A DNA stretch of 64,000 nt from Triops longicaudatus (lineage: Eukaryota; Arthropoda; Branchiopoda; Notostraca; Triopsidae): positions 310,001 to 374,000 of the forward strand of contig JAGQDJ010000032.1 of NCBI GenBank assembly GCA_022885665.1, in the 5' to 3' direction. The position numbers and the translations under genes are program-made. This document shows positions 47,201-60,222 of this stretch, piece after piece; the first letter of the stretch is position 1; each line of letters starts with the position of its first letter. Under the pieces are notes generated by a model, which had not been told where the DNA came from, did no database searches, and worked only from the letters and a program-made list of their open reading frames with translations.

Positions 47201-50200
47201 TGCGCATGATTGCTTATTGAGTCCTAGTCGAGTTACTTCTTCAGCCTGCCACTCCTACTTCCTCCTCCTAGGTCGCTTAAGTTTCTCTCCTGAAGGAATC
47301 ACAGCACTGGAAAAAGCGGGAATCTTACAAGAGTACTTTCTTACTGTTTCTCAAAATATTGTGTAGCTTAAGCTACTGAACATATTTTTTTCTAGTTTGT
47401 TGGACTTGGTGAGTACAACGCACCACGACTGTTATCTTAAGCTCATCGTGAGCTTTATGGATTGCGGTGTTGATGGCTACGGCAGGTAATGTTTCCAGAA
47501 TCTGTCGGAATTTCAAACTTAGTTTTACTATAATAAAAATGAAATTCAGTATTCGAGGTAATCAGGAAGGCAGCTATTTTATGTTAATTTGTTCTTTCCC
47601 TCGTATGTTGATTTGGCATATGCGTCGTAGAGCCATTCTGAAACGAGTATTAACGGGAGGAGTCGAATCAGGACGGCTGTATGCTACCCAGTACTTACGA
47701 ACTTTAATTCGGCTCCAACCAGGCCAAAAAGAATTCTATAACTGGCTGTTACCCTCGTTAATAAAGCAACTCAGCGATACGAACACTAACGTGGTCCAAA
47801 CTGCGTACGAAATATTGGACGAAGCTATGGACGATAGTGTGGGACTTGAATGTTTGGCGGATTTGAAGCCTGTTTTGCCACCCGGTGATCATTCCATGCT
47901 AATTCGGATAAAAATGCTGGCTTCCGTTGAAGGCTTTCGCCACTTACACAAAACAGGATTTGTCAAACAAGAATTGGATCACTGGAAAGAGAAATTTAAC
48001 GAAAGGTACGTTTTGCTCGTCGAGAGTTTGTTGGCCGACAGCTTGAGTCAACATCAGAAGACAGAAAATGGACGCTACGGTCGTATGAGTGGCACTAAAC
48101 ATTCCGTGAAACCTGTTTACCTCCCACCGCATTTATATGGTCAGCTAGTGCAGCACAAAGAAGGCTTAGATGCTCTGCGTACGGATTTACACATCAATGG
48201 CCTTTTCGAAGTGGTTCAACGTACGTCATCGACGAACGATGATTCACTGAAGTTGAAAGCTGCCTTGTGGGCCGTGGGGCATCTGGCGACGTCCCATTCT
48301 GGCTTAAACCTTTTGGACTCTGCTGACGTTCTTCGCAGTGTTGTAGAAATTGCTGCTGTGAGTACGGTGATGTCCGTAAGAGGGACGGCCTTCTATTGCC
48401 TGAACTTAATTGCCTCTACTGCACAAGGCGTGAATCTTTTATCAGAACTCGGTAATTATTTTACGTGTCTATATTTAAGTTTTTTAGAAATTTCGATAAC
48501 CGTTGGCGGGAAAAAATATATATATATCTTTTCTATAATATGTTTTCCTTTTTTATTTTATTTTCTGCTATTAATCATTTATTGATTTTTTAACGTATTC
48601 TAGGTTGGCAAGGCGTTAAAAGGAATCATAACGAAGCATGGAACGTAATTAGCGAAGCCGAATGGACAGGAAACGCGCAAGAAGAACTTAATAGAGAAAA
48701 TTTCCCTTTCTGTGGTCTTTCTCCACTTCCTCGAACGAAAAAGACGAGTATTTTCACCTCTGTTAAGCGTAATCGGACAACAAGCCAAAGCTCGACCCAC
48801 AGCGTGACCTTTCAAGAGCCTCCGGATGACGGCAAATTCTGTGACCCCACTCATTCCGTTCCCGAACATGAAGAAACCCTAACGGAATGTTCATCTTCGG
48901 CATCTTTCTCGTTAGAAGGCTCTTCAGTCCACTTTTCAGATGAAGAAGACAAAGATCGCAGCAGTTTGTCAGCTCACAAGGATCAACGGGCCGCTACGTT
49001 ACCTGGGGCGTATAAACCTCGCCCGGAGGGTGGGGTTCCGGTCCATAGTCGTAGCTTTAGCGATTCCCAATATCCAGAACTGAATGAGATCAGCGAAGCG
49101 GACTCGTTTAGTCGGCGCACAAGCTTAAACGATAAAGGAATTTGGAACAAATTACGTTCCAGTTTACGGAAAACGCGAAGGTGGACTTTAGGAGGGAGCC
49201 GTAAGTTGACTACGCCTCCATTATTGAACATAACCCAGATTGATGGAGATGATCCGTTCGGAAGTGTGTTAGGAAAGAACAACGGTGAAGACTGTTCTTT
49301 GCGTAGCAAAAACGAAGAAGAAGAAAGAAATGGAAAAGACGAAGTAGACGGACCGACACAAGAAGAAGAACATGAAGCAGTGGATACCTGTATTCGAAAG
49401 CAGAGACGTTTCAGCTACGTGTGTCACGAACGCCATGACGTCCGGAACAATCGAGTCAAGTCGACGTTGCATTACTTGGCGTCAATTCCTTACAAAGCCC
49501 CGCCCCTTAAGAGTTCCAAAAGCCAAGGGGCGTGCTATGTAGGACTCTGCTTGCCGATTAGTTTAGCGGCGCTGGTTCCGCACCCTAGAGACTGCGCCCA
49601 AATAATAGAGAAGACTGAATTCGTTAAAGAAGGCTTTCCGGAGATTCAAGACGTTGTCGAAGATCACGATCCGCAGGCCTGTAGTGCCTGCTCCAGTTAC
49701 AAAACAAGTACTTTATTTTGTTATAGTTTTGATTGAGTGGCTCAGTTAACTTCTGCGGAACTCTCCGTATTAAAAAAAAGATAAATAATGATCCCTAAAT
49801 ATATAAAGTAACAGAAGCTATTTATGCATTAAATTTTAATAACTTTTGTTGCGCTAGGAGAGCCATGGGGAGAAGAAAAGATTCTGGTGCGCAAGGAATT
49901 GTTGCGATTGGTGGTCAATTTAGCGAGTTCTATAGGTTTAAATGCCAATGAACAAGGATTACTCAGGTGAACAAAACGCTCGTATAAAACTGAAAGAGTC
50001 TTTAGTTTTCCTTATAAATATGTTTGTTTGTTCTTTCTTGCTTGAAGGTTGAAACAGCGGCTTCCGTGGGCGTTCCAGGACGCGTGTTTTTATTCAGACG
50101 TGTGTGGACTACTGGCTGCCAGTCATTATCGCTTACGCGCACGCCGATTTTTGCAAGAGTTGTTCATGGATGTGGCCTTTCCTCACGTAAACCCAACATT

Positions 50201-50246
50201 TTCATCTCCTAACTCGCTAACGTCTTTTATGTATTCGCGTCTTTAG
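44298..50246 (+). CDS. RICTOR: mTORC2 subunit RICTOR
   Basis: Fourteen exons: 44298-44343, 44508-44715, 44819-44950, 45063-45657, 45881-46059, 46152-46554, 46674-46787, 46865-47047, 47124-47332, 47396-47485, 47631-48451, 48604-49707, 49858-49966 and 50048-50246. All junctions agree in phase; 1463 aa (human about 1708). RICTOR is the scaffold that defines TOR complex 2, which phosphorylates AKT, PKC and SGK kinases. The helical-repeat N-terminal half aligns throughout: YRH and LRSW segments, FRATILLGELLH-like VRATILLGELLH, PLAWDWDLI, FFKPSSNLY, SGRLYATQYLRTL, PVYLPPHLYGQLVQHKEG and VRGTAFYCLNLIA. A Ser-rich disordered region follows (residues about 1000-1340), shorter than in mammals, with basic Ser/Thr sites such as RRWTLGGS. 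The conserved C-terminus is present: VRKELLRLVVNLASS, LPWAFQDACFYSDVC and RARRFLQELFMDVAF. The stop is 80 bp from the convergent WSC gene. Confidence 0.96.
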
Positions 50247-50256
50247 TGCTATATCG

Positions 50257-50262
50257 TTTATT
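50257..50262 (-). terminator. poly(A) signal of the WSC-domain gene
   Basis: AATAAA on the minus strand 64 nt beyond the stop codon of the WSC gene and 11 nt past the RICTOR stop, so the 3' UTRs of the two convergent genes overlap. Confidence 0.5.
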
Positions 50263-50326
50263 TACACTTAATTGATCTACGGATTATTATAATTAATGTC
50301 AGTTATAATTCGTAGGCCTTATCCAT

Positions 50327-51004
50327 TTAATTGTGTATTAAACGTTTTATGAGAAAGATAAGCCCCAAGAAAAACCAAGCGGGTCTTTTAACATCCGCGG
50401 AACTGCCCGGTGCAAGTGTTGAGTGTTTGACTGCAGAAGAGTCTTTTTCTTCATCAGGATTAGTAACAATCGTAGTAAGATCCTTGTAAGCGATAACTTT
50501 GTAAACGCTCAGCATTCCTTTTCCGTCCCCGCAGGTCCAATTTTTCATGATATCAGTTCCATCCAAGCTTGTTATATTTTTTTTCTGATCCTGTTGATTA
50601 AGCAGGTCCAAGTTCACTGGCAATGGCGTTTGGTTCAGGTCCTGGGGACAGGGTTGGGGACAGTAGGACGGGAGATGGGGCTTTGCGGACCGAAAATGCG
50701 TTTTGTTAGCGCAGCCACAAACTAATTTGTCTTTGAAATAACCGTGTGCTGGGACGTGGAGCACGAAACGATCCCAGTGAGGCGTTTCGGAATCACAAAA
50801 ACGAGCACATGTCACAGGCCCAGCGGAGGTCAAGTTCGTAAGGTTAAAAGCTTTTACAATCACTTGCAGTGTGGGCAAGGCGCTGTGTTTCACGCATGAA
50901 GTTAACACTATTTGATTCTCCGAGTCGTTGATGGAATATCTTACGTTGTTAGCCAGGCTGAGACATTGCGAAACGACGCAGAATAAGAGCGCGTAATATT
51001 TCAT
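50327..51004 (-). CDS. WSC-domain cell-surface protein, intronless
   Basis: Single-exon frame of 225 aa. A signal peptide (MKYYALLFCVVSQCLSLA) is followed by an extracellular part with several N-glycosylation sites (NLTNLT, NKT, NIT, NWT). The cysteine pattern fits a WSC carbohydrate-binding domain at about residues 30-175: CARFC, VCGC, CPQPC and a final CGDGKGMLSVYK, which matches the usual CGG--RLSVY ending. The C-terminus is Ser-rich (STLAPGSSADV) followed by a short hydrophobic stretch (AWFFLGLIFLIKRL), consistent with a GPI signal or a single membrane anchor. WSC proteins bind glycans or sense the cell surface; the role here is unknown. The gene is convergent with RICTOR and divergent from the small gene at 51204. 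Lack of introns is unusual among its neighbours. Confidence 0.7.
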   Translation of the reverse strand: MKYYALLFCVVSQCLSLANNVRYSINDSENQIVLTSCVKHSALPTLQVIVKAFNLTNLTSAGPVTCARFCDSETPHWDRFVLHVPAHGYFKDKLVCGCANKTHFRSAKPHLPSYCPQPCPQDLNQTPLPVNLDLLNQQDQKKNITSLDGTDIMKNWTCGDGKGMLSVYKVIAYKDLTTIVTNPDEEKDSSAVKHSTLAPGSSADVKRPAWFFLGLIFLIKRLIHN

Positions 51005-51203
51005 GGTCAGGAGGATGCAGTGAACGATATTCTAAAAGTTTCGTAACGGTTCCTGTTCGGATAATGACCACCTTAATGTCTCAGCGCGTTTTGCTGAGTT
51101 GAAGAGACGTTGACGGTGAGTTTTATGGGTTCGGAAGCTGCGTAAAGCGCAAGTGCCGCATGATACTCGGTAACGGTTGGAATAGGAGGAAACGAAAAAG
51201 GGG

Positions 51204-51663
51204 ATGGCTGTTTCTTTAGATATTTATAAACTGCGAGATAACATGGTTATCCGATATTTTTTAGACAAAAGGACGACTTACAGCTGTGGAAATGTTTATG
51301 TATCAACAGAAGGATTTCGAGTGAGAATGTGGAATGTATTTAGTTATGCACGATTTGTTTTGTCGGTAAGTATTGTTGATTGTTCAGAGAAGATAGTGGG
51401 GTAGTTTTGATAAAAGTGAGGGGTGGGAGATGGCCTTAATAGGGAAAGGTCGTTAAAAAAGTGGAGACAGTTGATTACTGCAGCGATGGGAAGGGTGTCT
51501 GGTGACAATGTCTGTTTAGTTTCCGGCGGCGAAGGAGTTATAATTGGATCTTTGCCGAATTTAGGTTTGATTAATGATGTTTGTTTTTCTTCTGTAGGTT
51601 TGCGAAGAAGCGCAAGAGAGGTTAAGAGCGATATACATGCAGCCAATTGAGGAACAAAGCTGA
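51204..51663 (+). CDS. unrecognised 75-aa two-exon protein
   Basis: Exon 1 is 51204-51365, starting at the first ATG after an in-frame TAG and ending at a strong donor (TCG|GTAAGT). Exon 2 is 51598-51663, preceded by a strong tract and acceptor (TTTTTCTTCTGTAG). Both exons are in phase 0 and together read 75 codons. The sequence has YKLRDNMVIRYFLDKR in the first half and CEEAQERLRAIYMQPIEEQ, probably helical, in the second. No signal peptide or membrane segment and no family I recognise. It starts 199 bp from the divergent WSC gene. Splice quality and phase argue for a real gene; the lack of a known homologue keeps confidence modest. Confidence 0.45.
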
Positions 51664-54367
51664 AAAGGAGTTTTATTGTTGTATTAAAATGGATCAAATT
51701 ATTAAATGAATGAATAGATTGTTTATTTCACAGTGTTGTTGCTAGTCAGAATGTTTTTGTAAATGCCTTGCATGGTTGTCCCTTTTTGCCTGTTACTGTA
51801 CTTAAAATGCGTGGGAACTTAAGATTCTTGTTGCGAAAATATCTTTTGTTTTCGTTTATTTGTTTGTGTATTTTTTCTTCCGTAAAGCTGATTATTTGTT
51901 TTTGGATAATTAAAGTTAAGCCCTTTGTTTACTTGGAGAGGATGCTTTGAACCTTGGGGTGTTTTCAAAAGAAACTGCAAATGAGTGAAAGAGTGTACAT
52001 TGCTGAAGTACTGAAGTTAGTTTTACGGCCAGAAACATACAAAAAAAAAAGAAAACATAAAGTTGCGACTTCGTTTCTGCAAACTTACTAAAACGAGTGG
52101 ATGTTATGTTGCAAAATGATTTACGAACTGTGAATTAGTTGCTTTGCACTCGAAGATGTATGGAATAACAAAGCCTCTTTTTTATGGCCTTCTACTTAGG
52201 TTGTAGCGGTTTACCTTTCTTCATAATTTAGACACATTGTTCTTAATAAAACCTCAAACATTCACATTTATTTTCTTTGTAAACAAGTCGATAATTCGTT
52301 TAGTAGCCTAGGGTGACACTGTAACAATAGAAAGTCGTAGCCTATCTATTTTTGCTAAGTAGCTTGAAGATGTACGAAATGCTACATGTTTCCAAGAGGT
52401 AAGAATCTGCTTCGGAGATTCACTGTCATGTAAGGGAGGCTCAGGTCAGTTGTAACGCGTAACGCTACGCAAAAGTAAAAAAAAAATATCAATTTTGAAG
52501 AACACGACACCTTGAGACTGTTAGGAAAGAAAACTTAACGGACGAAGCAAATAGAGACCATCAGCTCAAGGTCATTTTGTGAACGAATGTTAAAAAGAAA
52601 ATAACTAAAATCTGATCTTGCAAATTTTATTGTAGGAAAAAAACGACTCTTTTCATCGTGTAACCTCATGTTCCATTTACCTCCCCCCCCCCACCTAAGC
52701 CTCTGTAACATGAGTGGCTTCTGGTTTTCAATCTAGCAATCGAACAAGCGCGAAATATTTAATTGACCGGAGTCTCCTCTACGAAAGCATTGAATTGTGA
52801 TTAAATAATCCGTGTAGAACGAACAAAGCTCACTCACAGGATTGCTGCAGGATTTTAAGCACAAGCAAAAGATCTCCGCGTATCAGTGAAAGTTGCCTAA
52901 AAGTACTTAATGTTGACCCACCATAACGATAAATTTGATCTTATTTTCGGCTTTTAGGCTGCATATTAACGTACTCGTGCTCTCGGCTGAGTGGTATTGC
53001 CCATTACTGATGTCCGTCTTTCTTCCGAGTTTCATTCATGCTGTACAATTCACAAACGCGTGTTTGATTTATTTGATCTCTAGTTTTGAATCTTGACAAA
53101 GAAATGTTAACTACTATAAAAGTCGCCAATGCGAGCAACTTTCAGAGTGAAATTGACAATAACAAGATTTATTCCCTGTCACAAAACTTCGTAAAGATGC
53201 ACCGTAAACAGAGATGTTCAGTCAAGAAATTTACAAGTATGTATTGATATAAGAAATACATTCCACACAAAAGGGAAAATTTGCTTAAAGTTATTTGCAA
53301 TTAGTTAATTTAGGAATACCTCATTTAGCCTGCCTAATCTAAAATGGTGCTTAAACCACACCCTCCCACTAAGTACCAGTTCTGATTACGCCGCGGAAGG
53401 CACGAAAAGATACTGCGAAGTAATTCTAGTGAACTACTCAAGAAGCATAACGATTCCTTCTACTGCAAGCAGCAGTCGTTTAACAAAACATCAAGCGAAG
53501 CTGCTTGACGAAACTAGCGGTTTTCAGGAACTGAGGGTTCGTAGAAAGGACTTTTTAATAGGTTTATGGCCAATAAAATTACAGAAACCTAAACATCCTT
53601 TTGCGTTTTAATTCTTGCAAAATCATTTCATGAAGCCCATCTCGTCCGCCTATCAAACGTCTTTTACACTATAATGGTAGTTCGCTTAAAATGGATAACA
53701 CCATGCAATGTTTTTCTTTGAAAATGAGAGATGTATTTTTCACCAGACTTGCGCGCAGTTTTCTCCAAGAATTTTTTTTGGCGTAGTAACAGACGGTTAG
53801 GGAGCCATCTTGTTTCAAATTCTTCCTTTTACCGGAAACTGCTTTCGCACAGAACTAGACACATGGCAGCGCACCTACAATTTTGCCGTCTATAAGAACT
53901 GAAAAAGGTTTGTGATTTTCTTGTAAGACATGGATTTTCTTGCTTGAATCGAGACACGGATGAAAGATAATTAACACAAAAAACGCAATCATACAAGTCC
54001 AGATATCCACCATTACTCGATTTTGTTTAAAAGTTTCCACTTTTTCAGACCAATAGCAAAAATGGAAAATTCTTTGAAAACCAATCGAGGATTCCTCCCC
54101 AATAAGTCTACGCATTCATCACCAGAACTAAGTCTACACGGCACTGAACACAGAGTTATTGAACTGTAACGATGAGAAACTTTTTTCTTGGGCCAGGAAA
54201 ATAAATCAGGAGAAAATTAAATGAACGGAAATCTTGGTGTACATGGTTTTCTTCTTATCTTGTTACAATCTAAAATGTTTCCCGGGTTTTGTTGTTTGTA
54301 TTGTTGCTTCCTTTTTGTCAGAAAAAATTGCCCTCAAGAGAAGACGATTGATGGGTATTTAAAATAT
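51664..54367. other. interval without a recognised gene; one candidate secreted-protein exon
   Basis: 2.7 kb. On the minus strand 53875-54013 could be a first coding exon: ATG, a strong signal-peptide-like start (IWTCMIAFFVLIIFHPC), 46 codons, then donor TAG|GTGCGC. No matching second exon was found. A 10-nt C run is at 52683-52692. Otherwise nothing is visible. Confidence 0.35.
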
Positions 54368-55036
54368 TTAAGAGGATTCTGCGGCTTCTTCTTCTTCCTC
54401 ATCTTCTCCAGCTGATTCGGCTGAAGATTCTTCTTTCTTGGGCTCAGCCTTCTTGGGACGACCGCGCCCCCGTCCGGTACCGGATGATTTGGCTTTGGCA
54501 GCAGCGCTGGCTTTCTTGCCACTCCCCTTGGGGCGGCCACGGCCGCGCTTCACTGGCGCCTCTTCACCGGAATCCAAATCTGCTGAAGCGTTCGCAGCTG
54601 CTGCAGCTTTGGCTGCTGACCTTTTCTCAGCCTTCTTGGTCTCCTGTAAGGAATGAAAAATTGAAATATAGGAAGAGTTGGTACTTTACATATTTTTTTT
54701 GTTCAATTCAATAAGTCGCTTTCTTACTAGGAAATTCGTTGCCCTACGTAAAAACTTACTAAGAGTATGGAAAATAAAGCACAATGAAAATAATAAAAAA
54801 ATACATGGAACAGAACAAGGTTTAATACTTTCACAGAATTATCTAGCTAAAATAACTGACAACAGCCCTATACTAGTCTCCTTCTAAAGTTAACTACTTT
54901 ATTAAATTCTAAAAATAGTATTTTAAATCAAACTTACGGGTTGATCTTCTTTGGTTTCTTTAGCTTCCTTAGCTTCAGAAAGTGAAGAGTTCTTCGCGGG
55001 GCGTCCGCGCTTCTTGGTTCCTGCCGCATCGGCCAT
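54368..55036 (-). CDS. HMGA-like AT-hook chromatin protein
   Basis: Two minus-strand exons, 54938-55036 and 54368-54643, give 124 aa (vertebrate HMGA1/2 are about 100-110 aa). Three AT-hook cores are present: KKRGRPAK near residue 8, KRGRGRPKG near residue 62 and GRGRGRPKKA near residue 87. A lysine/alanine-rich linker separates hooks 1 and 2, and the C-terminus is a run of acidic residues (GEDEEEEEAAESS). Three hooks plus an acidic tail is the HMGA layout; such proteins bind the minor groove of AT-rich DNA and remodel chromatin locally. Orthology to HMGA proper cannot be proved because low-complexity AT-hook proteins arise repeatedly. The start ATG follows a short leader, and the intron is 294 bp. 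Confidence 0.75.
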
Positions 55037-57257
55037 TTTAATAGAGAATTTGGTCGGGGTTTAAAAGCGAACAAGTCAAACTATGAAAACGACGCAAGAA
55101 GTGAATAAAACAATCCAACATATGAACAGAAAAGGAAATTTTGTGTCATGTCTGTGAAGGTCAAGTTAGAAAAACGCTTAGGGCAAGGTGAAATTCCCTT
55201 TACACACTTTTCCCGCCTTCACACTTTCGCGCGCTTCTTTGCCTTCATTGCTCTTCTCTTACTACTACTCTAGTTGGAATTTCTTATTTAATTTCTCCAG
55301 CTATAATTAACACTCCGCGACCCTCTTTAAATTTATTCCGGTAAGAATGGAGAAGTCAGACCTTGAGCAAAAAGATAAAAAAAATCTTGAACCATGATTG
55401 ATAATACATGAAAACCTCACACGACTTTTAAAGAGAATCCAAAACTGTTAGCAATAAAAAACTGTACCAATATGCTAATGTAAGCCATTACTTGAAAGCT
55501 TGGGAATTAAAAGCTACATAACTCTAGTGAAAGAGATGCTTAATTAATGAAAATAATTCTTACATTAGATCAACCTACTAAGGTAGTAAGCACAAGATTT
55601 ATTAAAATGTAATTACTTATGAAAAATTCCCAAAACAAGTTAGCAGCGCAATTTAAGCTTTTGTCTAAAAAAATCCGTAATTCCTAATTTATTTAATTTA
55701 GCTTAAAAATATATTTCAAAATTTAAGAAATCTGTTTTACCCAATAAAAACTATACAAAAAATCCGGTAAAAATGTTAAAAAATTAACGGATTTTTCAAA
55801 GCGTAAGAGGAAGGGTGGGTCCCAAGGAACATACAATACAGCTCTTATAATATTAAGACCCAAGCCAGGCCGCGCGCCATTTTCCTTTTAGACCGACAAG
55901 AAAAATTTTGTTGGGATTTGCAACCGGTTTTGAGCATTTCTGCACAAAAGGAAAATTTTCGAAAATAGTAAAAATTTTAGGTTATTGTCCAAGTAAAATT
56001 AAAAGCAATAAATTAAGGTAACCGGGAACTGGGTTTTCACAGAGAAAATTACAAAAACAAGGGCAGTTTTTGAGCGTCGGATAGTGGCTTGGGCCGTTTG
56101 GGTCGATAGCTACGACCGTCATGGCCGCGGTATATTGAACGTCGTCCACGGCCAAGCGGAGCTGGGGTATATTTTTCGAGCGCGCATTGAAAAAAATTCC
56201 ACAATTCACGTTCCCTGAGACCAAAAATAGGGTAAAATTCACACAAAAATCCACGCACCTTCACTTAATATTATAAAAAATGGCCAAGCTTGCACCTTGA
56301 CGCGTTACACGACAGAAAATTCTACAAGCTAAAAAGACGCGACATACTTACCCAAGCGCACAAAGAGCATTGGGCCAAGCCGGCGGGCAGTTGAAACCAA
56401 ACGGTCGCGCGTCCTACTAGGTGGCCTGACGCTGAAAATCTCATTGGTTGAGTTCCAAAGTCACGTGACACGATTGGCGCGAAGCATGGATTGAACAGCA
56501 TGCTCCACGCTAACCCAACAGATAATGGAACAGAAGGGAATGTTGCTGTAGGCAAAAGTGATTTGAATGGAAATCGGCGTTCTTGCTTTTCGCTACCCCT
56601 TCTTTTCCTTTTCTATTGTTCAGTGCCCAGCAAGTATACCTATGGTGCTACACAGCTTGCTTGAACGTGCAGCTGGTTTTAACAAATGAAAAACGTTAAA
56701 TGTTTTTAAATCCAAATCCAGCCGGGGCTTAAAAATAAATTCAGGAATAAAAAAAATATTACGTGGAACACATATCACTAAAGACGCAATCTGTCTTAAA
56801 TTTAAGCCTTTAAATAACGGATTTTTCGAATAGGGCTGCGAACTTTTTTTCTCTTTGCTATTATATATTGAATATTATGCTATCACGAATTTTATGAAAG
56901 CGGAATTATCAAGAAAGCTATTTTTATATAAATAAAATAATGCAGCAGTATGGTTATGTTGATATAATGCTTAATATCTTCTGGGCGAAAAACGTCTTTT
57001 AAATAGACACAATAGTACAGTCTGGATCCCTTATGGTGTAAAAGAATAGTTTATCTTCCACGCGACCAAACGACAGAAACAAATTTTGTTTTCGAATCCA
57101 AGCTAGTTTTTAGCGTTTTATTTGAAGGAATGCGCTCTCTTTCTGACCGAAGTAATACTATAAATGTCCGGTGGAAATTAGTCTCCATTGAACATTTTTA
57201 ACTCAAATTTTCATTTATTTCAAAAATGAATTCAAGCTCTATTTCTCCTTGTATTTT
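55037..57257. other. HMGA-like promoter region and candidate transcribed unit
   Basis: 2.2 kb upstream of the HMGA-like gene (minus) and downstream of SNRNP25 (minus). A GC-richer segment at 56352-56560 has CCAAT boxes (two, minus strand) and TCACGTGAC at about 56461-56469. On the minus strand there is a good donor at 56352 (CTTGG|GTAAGT) and a good acceptor at 56214 (GTCTCAG). This may be a distal HMGA promoter with a 5' UTR exon or a separate transcript. No coding exon is called. Confidence 0.35.
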
Positions 57258-57995
57258 TTATTTCTGTGCACGACCCTTATAATCTCTTTGCTTTTCACGC
57301 AAACGTTTTACATAAGTCACTTGACAATTATTAAACATACCATAATGATTTAATGTCGCAAAATCATCTTTTAATTTTTGACGCTCAAAATACAACCAAT
57401 AAGTTCGCCAAACATAATTCCAATTAATATTCACTCTGATATCCTCACGCTGGAATTTCAGCGTCGTGTATCGTCGAATTGCGTTCTTCAAATCTATAAC
57501 TTTGGCACCCTGGTCCACAACGATGGGCCAAACTTCGCCATCAGCACGGCAAACATTTATTTGAATAGCTCGACCTTCTTCCAACGAAATTTGGGCTTCC
57601 AATTCTTCAAATGAAGCATTCTTCGGTACGCCCTTCAATAATGGGTCTTCTTGAATGATATAAGATATAGTATTCTGAACTATGTTCACAATTTGATCAT
57701 GGGACACATGCTCTTGGCCTTCAACAATGGCGCTTAAGATACACAAAGGATCTTCTTCTGAACGAGATATTTCGCAACCCGAGCTTCGTTCGGTATCTTT
57801 ATCAACTTTCTTTTTCTCTTTCTTGCGTTTGTAAGATTTATGGTCACTTTTGTGACTAGATTTAGATTTTTTGGTCTTGCGAGACTTGTGCAACGAATCA
57901 GAACTTGGAGATCGCGACCTTTTCCGACGTTTTTTGGCGCGTTTAGCAGATTCGTTTCGCCTTTTATGGCTTACTTCCGAGTCCGAGTTATCCAT
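57258..57995 (-). CDS. SNRNP25: U11/U12 snRNP 25-kDa protein, intronless
   Basis: One uninterrupted frame of 245 aa. Residues about 105-240 are the U11/U12-25K ubiquitin-like protein: QEDPLLKGVP, SLEEGRAIQINVCRADGE, VIDLKNAIRRYTTLK, NWNYVWRTYWLYFE and the terminal YVKRLREK. In human (132 aa) this is nearly the whole protein. Here about 100 residues precede it, rich in Lys, Arg and Ser (KKRRKRSRSPSSDS and many SK/KK pairs), like an RS-type splicing domain. The protein belongs to the U11/U12 di-snRNP that recognises 5' splice sites of U12-type introns, in the nucleus. An AATAAA on the minus strand overlaps the stop codon region (about 57255-57260). Absence of introns differs from most genes here. 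It is divergent from RTCA, 275 bp away. Confidence 0.9.
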   Translation of the reverse strand: MDNSDSEVSHKRRNESAKRAKKRRKRSRSPSSDSLHKSRKTKKSKSSHKSDHKSYKRKKEKKKVDKDTERSSGCEISRSEEDPLCILSAIVEGQEHVSHDQIVNIVQNTISYIIQEDPLLKGVPKNASFEELEAQISLEEGRAIQINVCRADGEVWPIVVDQGAKVIDLKNAIRRYTTLKFQREDIRVNINWNYVWRTYWLYFERQKLKDDFATLNHYGMFNNCQVTYVKRLREKQRDYKGRAQK

Positions 57996-58270
57996 TTACT
58001 ATCAATCACATATCACGCTTGCTTTCATCCGTGCATTTAAAAATATGACCGTTAAAATATTTTGTTTTTATTACCTCCTTTATTTACAGTACTGCATGTG
58101 TTGCTATGGTGAGCGACATCGGCCAATCGAATTCGAAATGGCAGCATCCTTCTTGACGACGAGCGAGCTGTTGTTCTTTTTTCAGCGAGGAGAGACATCA
58201 AGCGGATTTTTGCATTACCTTGTACGAACCTATGTTTTGATTTTTCGCAGCTCGAAATTTTCGTAAAATC
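57996..58270. promoter_or_regulatory. bidirectional SNRNP25/RTCA promoter
   Basis: 275 bp between divergent start codons of two RNA-processing genes. No TATA box is evident. Shared regulation is inferred from position only. Confidence 0.45.
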
Positions 58271-60222
<1,952 letters not shown>

